Assembly: GCF_014764705.1 (NCBI RefSeq)
Contig: NZ_JACXXG010000017.1
Location: 22,332-86,331 of the forward strand
Direction of reading: 5' to 3'
Origin: Stutzerimonas kunmingensis
GTDB taxonomy: Bacteria > Pseudomonadota > Gammaproteobacteria > Pseudomonadales > Pseudomonadaceae
DNA length: 64,000 nucleotides
A program made the translations under genes and the position numbers. This document shows positions 49,923-57,966 of the stretch, one piece after another (position 1 is the first letter of the stretch; each line of letters begins with the position of its first letter). The notes below the pieces were generated by a model. It worked only from the letters and a program-made list of their open reading frames with translations, was not told the DNA's origin and did no database searches.

Positions 49923-50744
49923 ATGCCAGCGCTTTCCCTGCGGTATGACCACTGCGCCCTTCACAAACCACGCTACCTGAAAAAGTCCGCCATCGAGACT
50001 GTCGCCAGTGAGGCCAGAGCACAGCTTTTGTCGCCTGGCGCGGATGCGCTGACGCTGGAGCAACTGGCGGCCATCTCCGATCTGACCATCAACGGTCTAC
50101 CGTACCAGCTGTGGGTCAGCCTGGAACACCCGGTCACCGATGAAGATGGCCTGCCCGTATTGGGCCTGTGCGAGTTCGACCCAGACTGCGGCGAAGACGC
50201 TGTCTCCGTGCTGATCTCGCCTGTCGGCGAGCAACTTACGCCCGAGCTGGCGCTCTCCACTTTCGCCCACGAACTGGGCCACGCCATCTTCGACGCCCCG
50301 GCCTGGTTGGTCGCCGCAAAGCAAGGACCGGGGCTGTTCGACGAGCCAGATAACAGCCAGCGACGTGCTTACCGCACCGCCACGCCGGATGCCGAACATT
50401 TGGGTGCTATGGCGTTGCCGCAGAACACCGCTCTCGAAAAAGAGATCCGTATCGCCGAGTTCCGTGCGAATGAGTTCATGGGCTCGCTTCTGGTGCCGCA
50501 CGACCGCCTGGTCGAACTTGCCGTGGCTCGCGCGCCGGACTTCGATGTCGGCATCAAGCGCGACGGCGGCCTCTCCGACGAGCTGCACGCCTCGACCCCT
50601 CGCTTGGTCGAGCAAGGCACCTTCGGTTTTGTCGGTATGGAAAACCTTCAGCGCGCATTGGCCGCCACCTTCGGCGTGAACCCGAAGTTCATCCGGGTGC
50701 GGATGGAACGCTACGGGCTGCTGCCCGGCAAAGGGCAAGGTTGA
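49923..50744 (+). CDS. ImmA/IrrE-family metallopeptidase
   Basis: The 273-residue protein has the zinc-protease motif TFAHELGHAIF near residue 114 (HExxH) and a downstream Glu/Asn region (EIRIAEFRANEFMGSLLVPH near 178) that supplies the third ligand, as in ImmA and IrrE. These enzymes cut HTH repressors. The N-terminal part (PALSLRYDHCALHKPRYLKK) is not typical of ImmA. It starts 11 bases after the HTH gene and is followed by a terminator, so the two form a unit. Its C-terminus (GVNPKFIRVRMERYGLLP) looks like a second small HTH-like segment. Confidence 0.88.
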   Translation: MPALSLRYDHCALHKPRYLKKSAIETVASEARAQLLSPGADALTLEQLAAISDLTINGLPYQLWVSLEHPVTDEDGLPVLGLCEFDPDCGEDAVSVLISPVGEQLTPELALSTFAHELGHAIFDAPAWLVAAKQGPGLFDEPDNSQRRAYRTATPDAEHLGAMALPQNTALEKEIRIAEFRANEFMGSLLVPHDRLVELAVARAPDFDVGIKRDGGLSDELHASTPRLVEQGTFGFVGMENLQRALAATFGVNPKFIRVRMERYGLLPGKGQG

Positions 50745-50764
50745 GCTGCTGAAGTGCCTGACAC

Positions 50765-50788
50765 GCCGGCCTGGCGCCGGCATTTTTT
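50765..50788 (+). terminator. Rho-independent terminator after the regulator pair
   Basis: GCCGGC (50765-50770) pairs with GCCGGC (50776-50781) around CTGGC, followed by A and TTTTTT (50783-50788). It closes the HTH-protease unit and separates it from the following two-gene unit. Confidence 0.85.
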
Positions 50789-50852
50789 GAGCTCTATGAT
50801 TAACAAAACGCGCAACCGCATAACAAGCCGTCACTCGTAAAGGAGCAGAAGA

Positions 50853-52250
50853 ATGGCAGAAGTCGATGTGATGGATAACCACGAGTCAAATCTGACAGTC
50901 CTCGTCGCAGAGGCGACTGTTACGGGTGGCGGCAAACCTCGCAAGCCTCGGGCAACCGATGGCGGGCCAGAGATCCTGCCCGATATGGGGCACTGCGTGA
51001 CCCTGGTGCGCAAGATCAAGCATCGCGCGCTGGTAGAGCAATGGCTGCAGCACCTGCACCCTGAGGAGCTCCCCGGCATCGAGTGGGAGCACAAGGTCTG
51101 CGCCAGCTACAAGCAAAGCCTGTTCACCGTGGTGGCGAGCCTGTCCGGTGCCATCCGTCAGCGGCTGGAGGAGGCCGCTCAGCGTATCCTGCTGCTGTCG
51201 GATGACTACGGGTGCGAGGCCGTCAAATCTCTGCTTAGCGAGGACGACGAAGCCGAGCAACAGGCAGTGGCGGATGCCGGTGACAAGTACGGCCGCGCGC
51301 TCTACCTGTACCTGTGTCGGCTGGTGGACGACCGTGACCGTCGGTTCGAACAGGCCGAGACAGCTCGCCAGCAAAACAAGCAGTGGAAATCCGAAGCCTA
51401 CGCCAGCCACTTCCGGGGGCCGAAGGCGGTGGATATCACACTGGATGACTCGCTGCAGGGCAAGCTCAAGACGGCAATTGCCGCCATCTACCCGCAGGCG
51501 CCGCTGCAGGATGTAGTGATCGAACATTTCCAGCGCCGTGACCTGACCCAGGCCGAGGACCGTGCCGGTCAGGGCGATGCAGCACCGGTCTGGCTGCACA
51601 CCATCGTGGTCGGCTTCAACGGCAAGGAAGCCCACTGGGACAAGATCGTCGACGGCGAAGTAACCACGAGGCACGATCAGGCCCTGCAGCGCATCACCTT
51701 CTCGTATGAGCCGAGCAGCGGCGCGCTTTCGGTGTTTTGCGACGACCGCAATGCGCGTCGAGATCTGGCCAAGGCGCTGCGCGACGTGGTGCTGGCCAGC
51801 GACACCGAGATCGACGAGATGCCCCTGCGGGAATTCAGTCTGGAGGCCTTCGGTACGGCCGAGGTGTTCAATCTCCTGAAACCCGAGTCGGGCGACGGCA
51901 TCGAGCGCATCAGCATTAATCTCATCAAGGTGGCCAAGCCCTTCGAGCAGGAAGACGAAAACGGTACTCATCATCTCGCCAGCGAACTCACGGTGCGCCG
52001 CGACCGGCGTGATCGCCGTAACGTGTACACCGTGGCCTACGAGGACTACGGCCTTGACGACCTGAGGCAGTGGACGCTTTGCCAGGTCAAGCTGGTGCTG
52101 CGCATGGCCAAGCAAAAAGACCGTCGCGCCCACAACATCACGGTGCAGATCACCGCTCCCAACGGCCTGAACGATAACGCCAAGACCGAGGATGAGCGCC
52201 AACTGGTGATGCGTCTGTTGAAACGCTGGAACATCGTCACCGAGTTCTGA
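50853..52250 (+). CDS. Uncharacterised 465-residue protein of the HTH-ImmA module
   Basis: I do not recognise this protein. It begins with a disordered, charged stretch to about residue 40, then has a helical segment (HRALVEQWLQHLHPEELPGIEWEH) and a central part with RQRLEEAAQRILLLSDDYGCEAV. The C-terminal half is beta-rich with charged repeats (LASELTVRRDRRDRRNVYTV near 372), ending MRLLKRWNIVTEF. No signal peptide or membrane segment is seen. It has a good ribosome site (AAAGGAG) and is followed after 11 bases by another unknown gene. A degenerate GTTAAC-type operator lies 44 bases upstream of the ATG. Confidence 0.75.
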   Translation: MAEVDVMDNHESNLTVLVAEATVTGGGKPRKPRATDGGPEILPDMGHCVTLVRKIKHRALVEQWLQHLHPEELPGIEWEHKVCASYKQSLFTVVASLSGAIRQRLEEAAQRILLLSDDYGCEAVKSLLSEDDEAEQQAVADAGDKYGRALYLYLCRLVDDRDRRFEQAETARQQNKQWKSEAYASHFRGPKAVDITLDDSLQGKLKTAIAAIYPQAPLQDVVIEHFQRRDLTQAEDRAGQGDAAPVWLHTIVVGFNGKEAHWDKIVDGEVTTRHDQALQRITFSYEPSSGALSVFCDDRNARRDLAKALRDVVLASDTEIDEMPLREFSLEAFGTAEVFNLLKPESGDGIERISINLIKVAKPFEQEDENGTHHLASELTVRRDRRDRRNVYTVAYEDYGLDDLRQWTLCQVKLVLRMAKQKDRRAHNITVQITAPNGLNDNAKTEDERQLVMRLLKRWNIVTEF

Positions 52251-52261
52251 GGAGGCGGGCG

Positions 52262-53188
52262 ATGCTGAACGAGACACTGCAACGGCTGGAGCGGTTGGAC
52301 GGGATGGACAGCACGCTGTTCGGAAGAGACTTGGGTAGCTTTGGCCGTGTGCTCCTGGATCGGGGCTGGATCGCCGCCATTGGCTACTTCAGCCACATCG
52401 ATGTCGAAGTGATAGAAGGCATCCGTGAGGAGGTGGAGGTCACGGTCGACGAAGCCGCTGGTCGCTACACCTACCCACATCCGCACCGACGCAAGGTGAT
52501 CCTCACCGGCCCTCTGGCTGAAATCACCCGCTACCGCTTCCAGCGTAAGCCCTTCTTTGACTGTCTGTCAGCGCTGCTGGGCATCGAACCCCGGTTTGCA
52601 GAGCGTAGGCGGTGCCTGATCGATCGTCATCTCTGGTATCTGGGTGAGATCCGTGTCGGTAAAAGCCACGTCTTCGCGCCGGTGTTTTTCGGGCGACGGC
52701 TCAAGGAGCTGCCGGGCGAGCAAATCACCCCAGCCTTGTCCGACCCGGCGTTCGGTACCGGGGGTGTGGTGTTGGCGCTGACCGATCCGAAGCTGGCTTT
52801 GCCCAACGGTCACCAAGTGCGCGCTGTCAAGGATCTGCTGATCGAGGAGGGCGGCGAGGAGCAGTTCGATTTGCGGGTGCTGGAGCGGGTTCTGGTCGGG
52901 CTGCCCGCAGACCCGGCCGACGAGCTTGAGGAATGGTTCGATGCCAAGACGGGCCGACTGCAGCTCAAACATCTGGATGCACCGGTGATGTTCGAGGGCA
53001 TCCAGGCCAAGATCATCGAGCTCTTCTGGAAGGCGCGCGATGGTGCTCCGCTATCGTGGACCGCTGAGGTCAAAGGGCGCTCCGGCTCCGTGGCCCCAAC
53101 GCTCGACAAAGCGATGGGCGGTAAGGAGCGGCGCGAGCTTTTCATCGAGATCGTCACGCGAGGGAAATATCGGCTGCGGCGGTCATAG
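52262..53188 (+). CDS. Uncharacterised 308-residue protein of the HTH-ImmA module
   Basis: No family is recognised. The protein starts MLNETLQRLERLDGMDSTLF, contains a basic patch (YPHPHRRKVIL near 70; RYRFQRKPFFDCLSALLG near 90), and a helical, acidic region around DLRVLERVLVGLPADPADEL. Its length, lack of membrane segments and position directly behind the 465-residue protein suggest that the two act together. The 102-base gap after it contains a hairpin that covers the next gene's ribosome site. Function may be regulation, defence or replication control; nothing in the sequence decides. Confidence 0.75.
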   Translation: MLNETLQRLERLDGMDSTLFGRDLGSFGRVLLDRGWIAAIGYFSHIDVEVIEGIREEVEVTVDEAAGRYTYPHPHRRKVILTGPLAEITRYRFQRKPFFDCLSALLGIEPRFAERRRCLIDRHLWYLGEIRVGKSHVFAPVFFGRRLKELPGEQITPALSDPAFGTGGVVLALTDPKLALPNGHQVRAVKDLLIEEGGEEQFDLRVLERVLVGLPADPADELEEWFDAKTGRLQLKHLDAPVMFEGIQAKIIELFWKARDGAPLSWTAEVKGRSGSVAPTLDKAMGGKERRELFIEIVTRGKYRLRRS

Positions 53189-53263
53189 GTCAATCGGCAT
53201 CTTTGCCAAATCATCTGCCAAACCATGGGCTAAACGTCTGCCAAGCCGTGCGAAGAATAGGTG

Positions 53264-53284
53264 ACTCCTTAACCTCCAAGGAGT
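53264..53284 (+). promoter_or_regulatory. Hairpin covering the ribosome site of the recombination operon
   Basis: ACTCCTT (53264-53270) pairs perfectly with AAGGAGT (53278-53284) over a seven-base loop. The right arm is the strong Shine-Dalgarno sequence of the next gene (ATG at 53291). Folding would hide the ribosome site, which suggests translational control or an RNA thermometer-like switch for the first gene of the phage recombination block. Confidence 0.55.
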
Positions 53285-53290
53285 TGCGAA

Positions 53291-53836
53291 ATGCAAACCC
53301 ATTCTTCGGCCCTCCCGGCCACGGCTTCGGCCACCCCACAACCGACTGTCCCCGTCCTCGACATCGGCAGCCTTCCCCTCCAACTCGAAGACCTTACCCG
53401 CGAGCGTATCAAGGCGCTGCCGAAGCCGGCATTGCAGGAACTCTCCGTGCTGCTCGCCGAAATGGACTCATGCTTGCGCCACGCCCGCGAGCAACTGACC
53501 GCCGCACTCGATGACCTCTACGGCGACGCTGCTCGTGCGCAGCTGCTCGACGCGGGCAAGGACACCGGCACCACGCATCTGACCGATGGCGAGCTGGCCG
53601 TCACGGTCGAGATCAAGAAATCGGTGTCCTGGGATCAGGATGAGCTGGCCGCTATCGCGCAGCGCATCGCCAGCAATGGCGACGATCCGGCCGAATACAT
53701 CGACGTGAAGTATTCGGTGTCCGAGCGCAAGTTCGCCGCCTGGCCGGAAACCCTGCGCCGTCCCTTCGAGGCTGCCCGCACCCTAAAACCCGCCAAGCCG
53801 GCCTTCCGCCTGGCACTCGTTGGGGAGGGCAAGTGA
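53291..53836 (+). CDS. Phage protein preceding the AAA recombinase
   Basis: This 181-residue protein has a central helical region (RERIKALPKPALQELSVLLAEM) and a compact beta domain (HLTDGELAVTVEIKKSVSWDQ near 100, then VSERKFAAWPETLRRPFEAART). Proteins of this kind regularly come directly before Sak4-type ATPases in phages, but their function is unknown to me. Its TGA overlaps the ATG of the ATPase gene (TGATG), so translation is coupled. Confidence 0.75.
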   Translation: MQTHSSALPATASATPQPTVPVLDIGSLPLQLEDLTRERIKALPKPALQELSVLLAEMDSCLRHAREQLTAALDDLYGDAARAQLLDAGKDTGTTHLTDGELAVTVEIKKSVSWDQDELAAIAQRIASNGDDPAEYIDVKYSVSERKFAAWPETLRRPFEAARTLKPAKPAFRLALVGEGK

Positions 53837-54675
53837 TGGCACTCCCAATCATCAGTGCTGACCAGCGCTTGTCAGAAAAACGCTGCGCCAAGGTCGCCCT
53901 CGTGGGCGTGCCGGGTGCCGGTAAAACCTCACAGATCCGCACGCTCGATGCCGAGCGCACCTTGCTGGTGGATACCGAGGCCGGCGATCTGTCGATCCTC
54001 GACTGGGCGGGGGACACCCTTCGTCCGCGCACCTGGCCGGAGCTCAAGGACCTGGTGGTGTTCCTGGCCGGGCCGAGTCCGAGTGCCTCGCCCGAGCAGG
54101 CCTTCTCGCAAGCCCATTTCGATCACGTCTGCCAGAAGTACGGCGATCCGGGGCAGCTGGCCAAGTACGACACCTACTTCGTCGACAGCCTGACCGTGCT
54201 CTCGCGGATGTGCCTGGCCTGGTGCAAGACCCAGCCGGCGGCCTTCTCCGAGAAGACCGGCAAGCCCGACACCCGGGGTGCCTATGGCCTCTTGGGCACC
54301 GAGATGATCGGCGCGCTCACGCACCTGCAGCACGTGCGCGACAAGCACGTCATCTACGTCTGCATCCTCGAAGAGAAGCTGGACGACTTCAACCGCCGCA
54401 TCTACCAGTTGCAACTCGAAGGCGCCAAGACCTCGGCCGAGCTGCCGGGCGTGCTCGATGAAGTCATCACGCTGGCCATCTTGAAGGCCGATGACGGCAC
54501 GCCGTATCGCGCCTTTGTCACCGGCGCGGACAACGCCTGGGGCTTCCCGAGCAAGGACCGCAGCGGCCGGCTCGACCCCCTCGAGGAACCCCACCTCGGA
54601 AAGCTCATCGCCAAATGCCTCGGCCGCACTGCGGCCGCCACTGATTTCCCGAACGCCCGCGCGTCCCAGGAGTAA
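53836..54675 (+). CDS. Sak4-like phage recombination ATPase
   Basis: This 279-residue RecA/AAA-type ATPase has Walker A GVPGAGKT at residues 24-31 and a Walker B-like strand DTYFVDSLTVL near 115. The remainder is typical of phage single-strand annealing partners of the Sak4 group (IYVCILEEKLDDFNRRIYQL near 170). ATG at 53836 is chosen over a GTG one codon earlier. The following (broken) gene encodes a likely SSB-like partner, as is common for Sak4. Role: homologous recombination during phage replication. Confidence 0.82.
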   Translation: MALPIISADQRLSEKRCAKVALVGVPGAGKTSQIRTLDAERTLLVDTEAGDLSILDWAGDTLRPRTWPELKDLVVFLAGPSPSASPEQAFSQAHFDHVCQKYGDPGQLAKYDTYFVDSLTVLSRMCLAWCKTQPAAFSEKTGKPDTRGAYGLLGTEMIGALTHLQHVRDKHVIYVCILEEKLDDFNRRIYQLQLEGAKTSAELPGVLDEVITLAILKADDGTPYRAFVTGADNAWGFPSKDRSGRLDPLEEPHLGKLIAKCLGRTAAATDFPNARASQE

Positions 54676-54681
54676 CCCGCC

Positions 54682-55320
54682 ATGTCCAACTGGAACGATT
54701 TCAACGACGCTGAACAACAGCAGTCCTTCGACCTCATCCCGCGCAACACGGCTGCCAAGCTGCGCATGAGCATTAAGCCGGGTGGTTTCGATGACCCAAG
54801 CCAAGGCTGGACTGGCGGCTGGGCCAGCCAGAGCTTCGAGACGGGTGCGGTCTACCTCGCCTGCGAAGGCGTAGTGTTGGAAGGCCCGTTTGCCAAACGC
54901 AAGATCTGGTGGAACGTGGGCCTGCACTCTCCCAAGGGACCGACCTGAGGGAACATGGGGCGTACCTTCATCCGGGCTGCGCTCAACTCCGCGCGCAACG
55001 TCCATCCGGGGGACAACAGCCCCCAGGCGCAGGCGGCCCGTCGCATCAGCGGCTTTGCCGACCTCGATGGCCTCGAGTTCGCCGCACGCATCGACATTGA
55101 GAAGGATGGCCGGGGCGATGATCGCAACACCATCAAGGCCGCCATCGAGCCGGACCACAAGGACTACGCCCTGATCATGGGTGTTGTGCCCAAGGGAAAT
55201 CCCGGCGGTAACTCCGGTGCGCCGGCAGCGCTCGCATCACCCAGCTATACGCCACCGGCAGCTGGAGCACGTCCAGCGTCCTCGAACGTCCCCAGCGGCA
55301 AACCCGCTTGGGCGCAGTAA
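54682..55320 (+). pseudogene. DUF669/SSB-like phage gene interrupted by an in-frame TGA
   Basis: The first part (MSNWNDFNDAEQQQSFDLIP...GLHSPKGPT) ends at TGA 54946-54948. The same frame continues at once (GNMGRTFIRAALNSARNVHP...) and runs to a proline/glycine-rich tail (SGKPAWAQ) at 55320. The two halves read as one protein of about 212 residues, KIWWNVGLHSPKGPT-stop-GNMGRTFIRAAL. The TGA could derive from TGG by one change. Position behind a Sak4-like ATPase suggests a single-strand DNA-binding partner; that is inference. A downstream ATG (54955-54957) could still restart the second half, but the N-terminal fold would be lost. Confidence 0.7.
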
Positions 55321-55334
55321 GGAAGGGCGTGGCG

Positions 55335-56192
55335 ATGATGAGCACACCTATTCTCACGACCAGCCACTACGGCGTGGTGCGCTTCGGTGACCTGGCGGTG
55401 GAGGCCGTGGTGCTGGAAGACGGCACCCGGGGCTATGTACAGCGGCAACTGGCCACCGCCATTGGCCTGCACGAATCACGGCGCGGCAGTCAACTCAAAA
55501 CCTTGCTATCCGATGTCGCCCCGGGTGCAGCGGAGGTCTTGCAGGAAAACGCCTGCAGCATCCGCCTGCCTTCAGGCCAGACCACGGCCTTCTTCCCGGC
55601 TGGGGTCATCAGCGAGGTCGCCTCCGGCGTGATCGATGCCGCTCTCGAAGGTCGTCTGCACCGCAAGCGCCAGCACCTGGTACCCAACTGCCAGCGCATC
55701 CTGAAGGCCTTGGCGAAGGCCGGAGAGGTCGCGCTGATCGATGAGGCCACCGGCTACCAGTACCACCGCGCGCCCGATGCGCTGCAGGCCTTGATCTCGC
55801 GCCTGCTGCGCGAGCGCGTGGCCAGTTGGGAGCGGCGTTTCAGCCCCGACTACTACCGGGCGCTGTTCAGCCTCTTCGGCTGGCACTACCAGGGCCACCA
55901 GCAGAATCCGCCTGCGGTGATCGGTCAGATCACCCTGCGCTGGGTGTACGACGTGATCATGCCTCGCGAGATTATCGAGCAGATCCGCAACCGCAAGCGC
56001 CTCTCCGACAAGGCGCACCAGTGGCTCTCCGACGGAGGCCTTGCCTTGCTGGAGAAGCAGATCCACGCGGTGACCATGATCGCGCGCTCGTCGATGACCT
56101 ACCGGGACTTCGACACCCGCTGCGCCACCGCCTTCGGCAGCCAGCCACTGCAGATGACCCTTCTGATCGGCGCGCTGGAGGGAGGGCAATGA
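55335..56192 (+). CDS. Phage P63C-domain protein
   Basis: This protein (285 residues) starts with a beta-rich part (VRFGDLAVEAVVLEDGTRGY) and has the P63C domain in its C-terminal half. WERRFSPDYYRALFSLFGWHY near residue 170 is followed by RKRLSDKAHQWLSDGGLALLEKQI near 225. P63C proteins are phage-encoded, often described as regulators or antirepressor-like. ATG at 55335 has GGAAGGG upstream; the next codon is also ATG. Two bases separate it from the following gene. Confidence 0.8.
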   Translation: MMSTPILTTSHYGVVRFGDLAVEAVVLEDGTRGYVQRQLATAIGLHESRRGSQLKTLLSDVAPGAAEVLQENACSIRLPSGQTTAFFPAGVISEVASGVIDAALEGRLHRKRQHLVPNCQRILKALAKAGEVALIDEATGYQYHRAPDALQALISRLLRERVASWERRFSPDYYRALFSLFGWHYQGHQQNPPAVIGQITLRWVYDVIMPREIIEQIRNRKRLSDKAHQWLSDGGLALLEKQIHAVTMIARSSMTYRDFDTRCATAFGSQPLQMTLLIGALEGGQ

Positions 56193-56759
56193 ATGGCCGG
56201 CCAATGCTGGGTCTGCAAGCGACAGGCCCGGGGCATCAAGCACAGCGACAACCGTTTCAAGGCGGGCGAACCCCGTCGGTACCCGATGGAGTGGGTGTTC
56301 TGCAGTCGCCGATGCCAGGACGCGTTTCACGCGCTCTACGGCTGCTGGCTCAAAACCGGCCCGAGGCAGGGGGATGTGCTGATGGTTGATCCGACTGAAT
56401 TTGAGCGCTCGGCGATGCGCGCTTGCCTGAAGTTTTTCGGCGAAGCGGCCGGTGAGATCGGCTTCGATAAGCCCCTTGGCCAGTACAGCGAAGCTGAAGC
56501 CCTGCGAGTGATCGAGGCGATTGTCGCCGGCTGGACGGAGGCGATGGCGGCGCACCACCAACAGGCGAAGTATCCGCCGGTGCGGGGGATTGCGCCCTAT
56601 GAAACGCAGGCACCGCAGCCGGTGGCCACGTTGGAGCCGGCACCGGCAACGAGCGCCTTCGATCCGGCCAATCCGTTCGCAGATCTGGAAGACGACCTGC
56701 CGTGGGAAACCGTGGAGTCGGCTCCGGCCAAGCCAGGCAAGCGTAGGAGGGCGAAGTGA
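56193..56759 (+). CDS. DUF6511-type phage protein with zinc-ribbon start
   Basis: The 188-residue protein has CWVCKR near its start and CSRRCQ near residue 37, a likely zinc ribbon. VDPTEFERSAMRACLKFFGEAAGEIG near 65 is typical of DUF6511. The C-terminus is proline-rich then basic (KPGKRRRAK). Its function is unknown; the family occurs in phage early regions. Its TGA overlaps the ATG of the nuclease gene, so the two are coupled. Confidence 0.75.
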   Translation: MAGQCWVCKRQARGIKHSDNRFKAGEPRRYPMEWVFCSRRCQDAFHALYGCWLKTGPRQGDVLMVDPTEFERSAMRACLKFFGEAAGEIGFDKPLGQYSEAEALRVIEAIVAGWTEAMAAHHQQAKYPPVRGIAPYETQAPQPVATLEPAPATSAFDPANPFADLEDDLPWETVESAPAKPGKRRRAK

Positions 56760-57493
56760 TGTTGGACTTCAATTCCACCTCGACCTTCCCTGAACGCTTC
56801 GAGGCCTTGATCGATGCCGGGCTGCAGGCGCGCGAGCAGCAGCAGGCACGCCGGCAGTATCTCGGGGCCTCGCGCCTCGGGGTGAGTTGCGAGCGCCAGC
56901 TGCAATACGAGTACGCCCAGGCGCCAGTCGATCCGGACAAGGGGTTTTCGGGCCGCATCCTGCGCATCTTCGAGCGCGGCCATCGCATGGAAGACGCCAT
57001 GGTCAGCTGGCTGCGCGCAGCTGGGTTCGTGCTCAAGACCGAAGGTAAGGACGGGCAGCAGTTCGGCTTCTCGGTGGCCGATGGCAAGTTGCAAGGGCAT
57101 TGCGACGGCGTGTTCGTCGGTGGCCCTGAGGGCTTTGCCTACCCGGCACTGTGGGAGTGCAAAGCGCTCAATCACAAATCCTGGACCGATCTGGCCAAGA
57201 AGGGGCTAGCGGTTTCTAAGCCGATCTATCACGCCCAGGTGGTGACCTATCAGGCCTATCTCGGACTGCACGAGCACCCGGCGATTTTCACGGCGGTGAA
57301 TGCCGACTCGATGGAGATCTACACCGAGCTGGTGCCCTTCCATGCGGCGCTGGCCCAGAAGATGTCTGACCGCGCGGTGCGGGTGATTCAGGCGACCGAG
57401 GCGGGTGAACTGCTGCCACGCGGCTTTGCCGAGGCCAGCCACTTCGAATGCAAGTTCTGCTCTTACACGCAGCGCTGCTGGGGAGGTGTGTGA
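56759..57493 (+). CDS. Cas4/RecB-like PD-(D/E)XK phage nuclease
   Basis: The 244-residue nuclease has GHCDGVFVGG near residue 117 and ALWECKALNHKSW near 133, the PD-(D/E)xK core (Asp, then ExK), and QVVTYQAYLG near 165 as the QxxxY motif. One Cys in GVSCERQLQYEY near 40 and a cluster ECKFCSYTQRCW near the end form the iron-sulfur set of Cas4/AddB-type enzymes. It is probably the exonuclease of the phage recombination system. The ATG was chosen over a GTG one codon earlier. Confidence 0.85.
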   Translation: MLDFNSTSTFPERFEALIDAGLQAREQQQARRQYLGASRLGVSCERQLQYEYAQAPVDPDKGFSGRILRIFERGHRMEDAMVSWLRAAGFVLKTEGKDGQQFGFSVADGKLQGHCDGVFVGGPEGFAYPALWECKALNHKSWTDLAKKGLAVSKPIYHAQVVTYQAYLGLHEHPAIFTAVNADSMEIYTELVPFHAALAQKMSDRAVRVIQATEAGELLPRGFAEASHFECKFCSYTQRCWGGV

Positions 57494-57966
57494 TGAGCAC
57501 CGCCTCTTCCAAGCAGCGTAAGACCTACCGCACCGAGTGGGTGGATCGCTGGTCCCCGCCCAAGCCCCTGTTCGGCCTGCAGGCCATCGAGAAGCTGCTC
57601 AATCGCCACACCTTTTTGGTGACTCCGGAGTCCCGGCTGGTAGTAGCAGTGATCGCCCGAGCCATTCACGACTGCCTGAGCACGACGAACCGTCGGCAGC
57701 GGCGCGAGGCGCGACGCTTTCTCCTTGGAGATCGCCTCACGCGCTGGTGCGACTTGGTTGGGTTGCATCCGGACTTCGTGCGCTGCATCGCCAGGAAGGC
57801 CGGCTACCTCGCCGACGAGAAGGCGCACTGGCAGAAGGTGCCGATCAAGGTGCCGGTGCCTTCAGTGCCAACCGATCCGGTGGTCGGCGCCTGCAGCGCG
57901 CCCGTGCATTCCATCACCTGCCATGCCCACAACCATCCGCCACAGGGAGGACTGATCCATGCTTGA
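57493..57966 (+). CDS. Hypothetical phage protein
   Basis: The 157-residue basic protein (YRTEWVDRWSPPKPLFGLQA, then STTNRRQRREARRFLLGDRL) shows no recognisable domain. It is overlapped at both ends: its ATG shares the TGA of the nuclease gene, and its last eight bases overlap the start of the primase gene. It therefore belongs to the replication/recombination operon. The Arg-rich middle suggests nucleic-acid contact, which is inference. Confidence 0.7.
   Translation: MSTASSKQRKTYRTEWVDRWSPPKPLFGLQAIEKLLNRHTFLVTPESRLVVAVIARAIHDCLSTTNRRQRREARRFLLGDRLTRWCDLVGLHPDFVRCIARKAGYLADEKAHWQKVPIKVPVPSVPTDPVVGACSAPVHSITCHAHNHPPQGGLIHA

Noticed and set aside
56759..57493. CRISPR adaptation nuclease Cas4
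   Set aside because: The gene lies in a phage recombination operon without cas1/cas2 or repeats; a phage exonuclease of the same fold is more likely.
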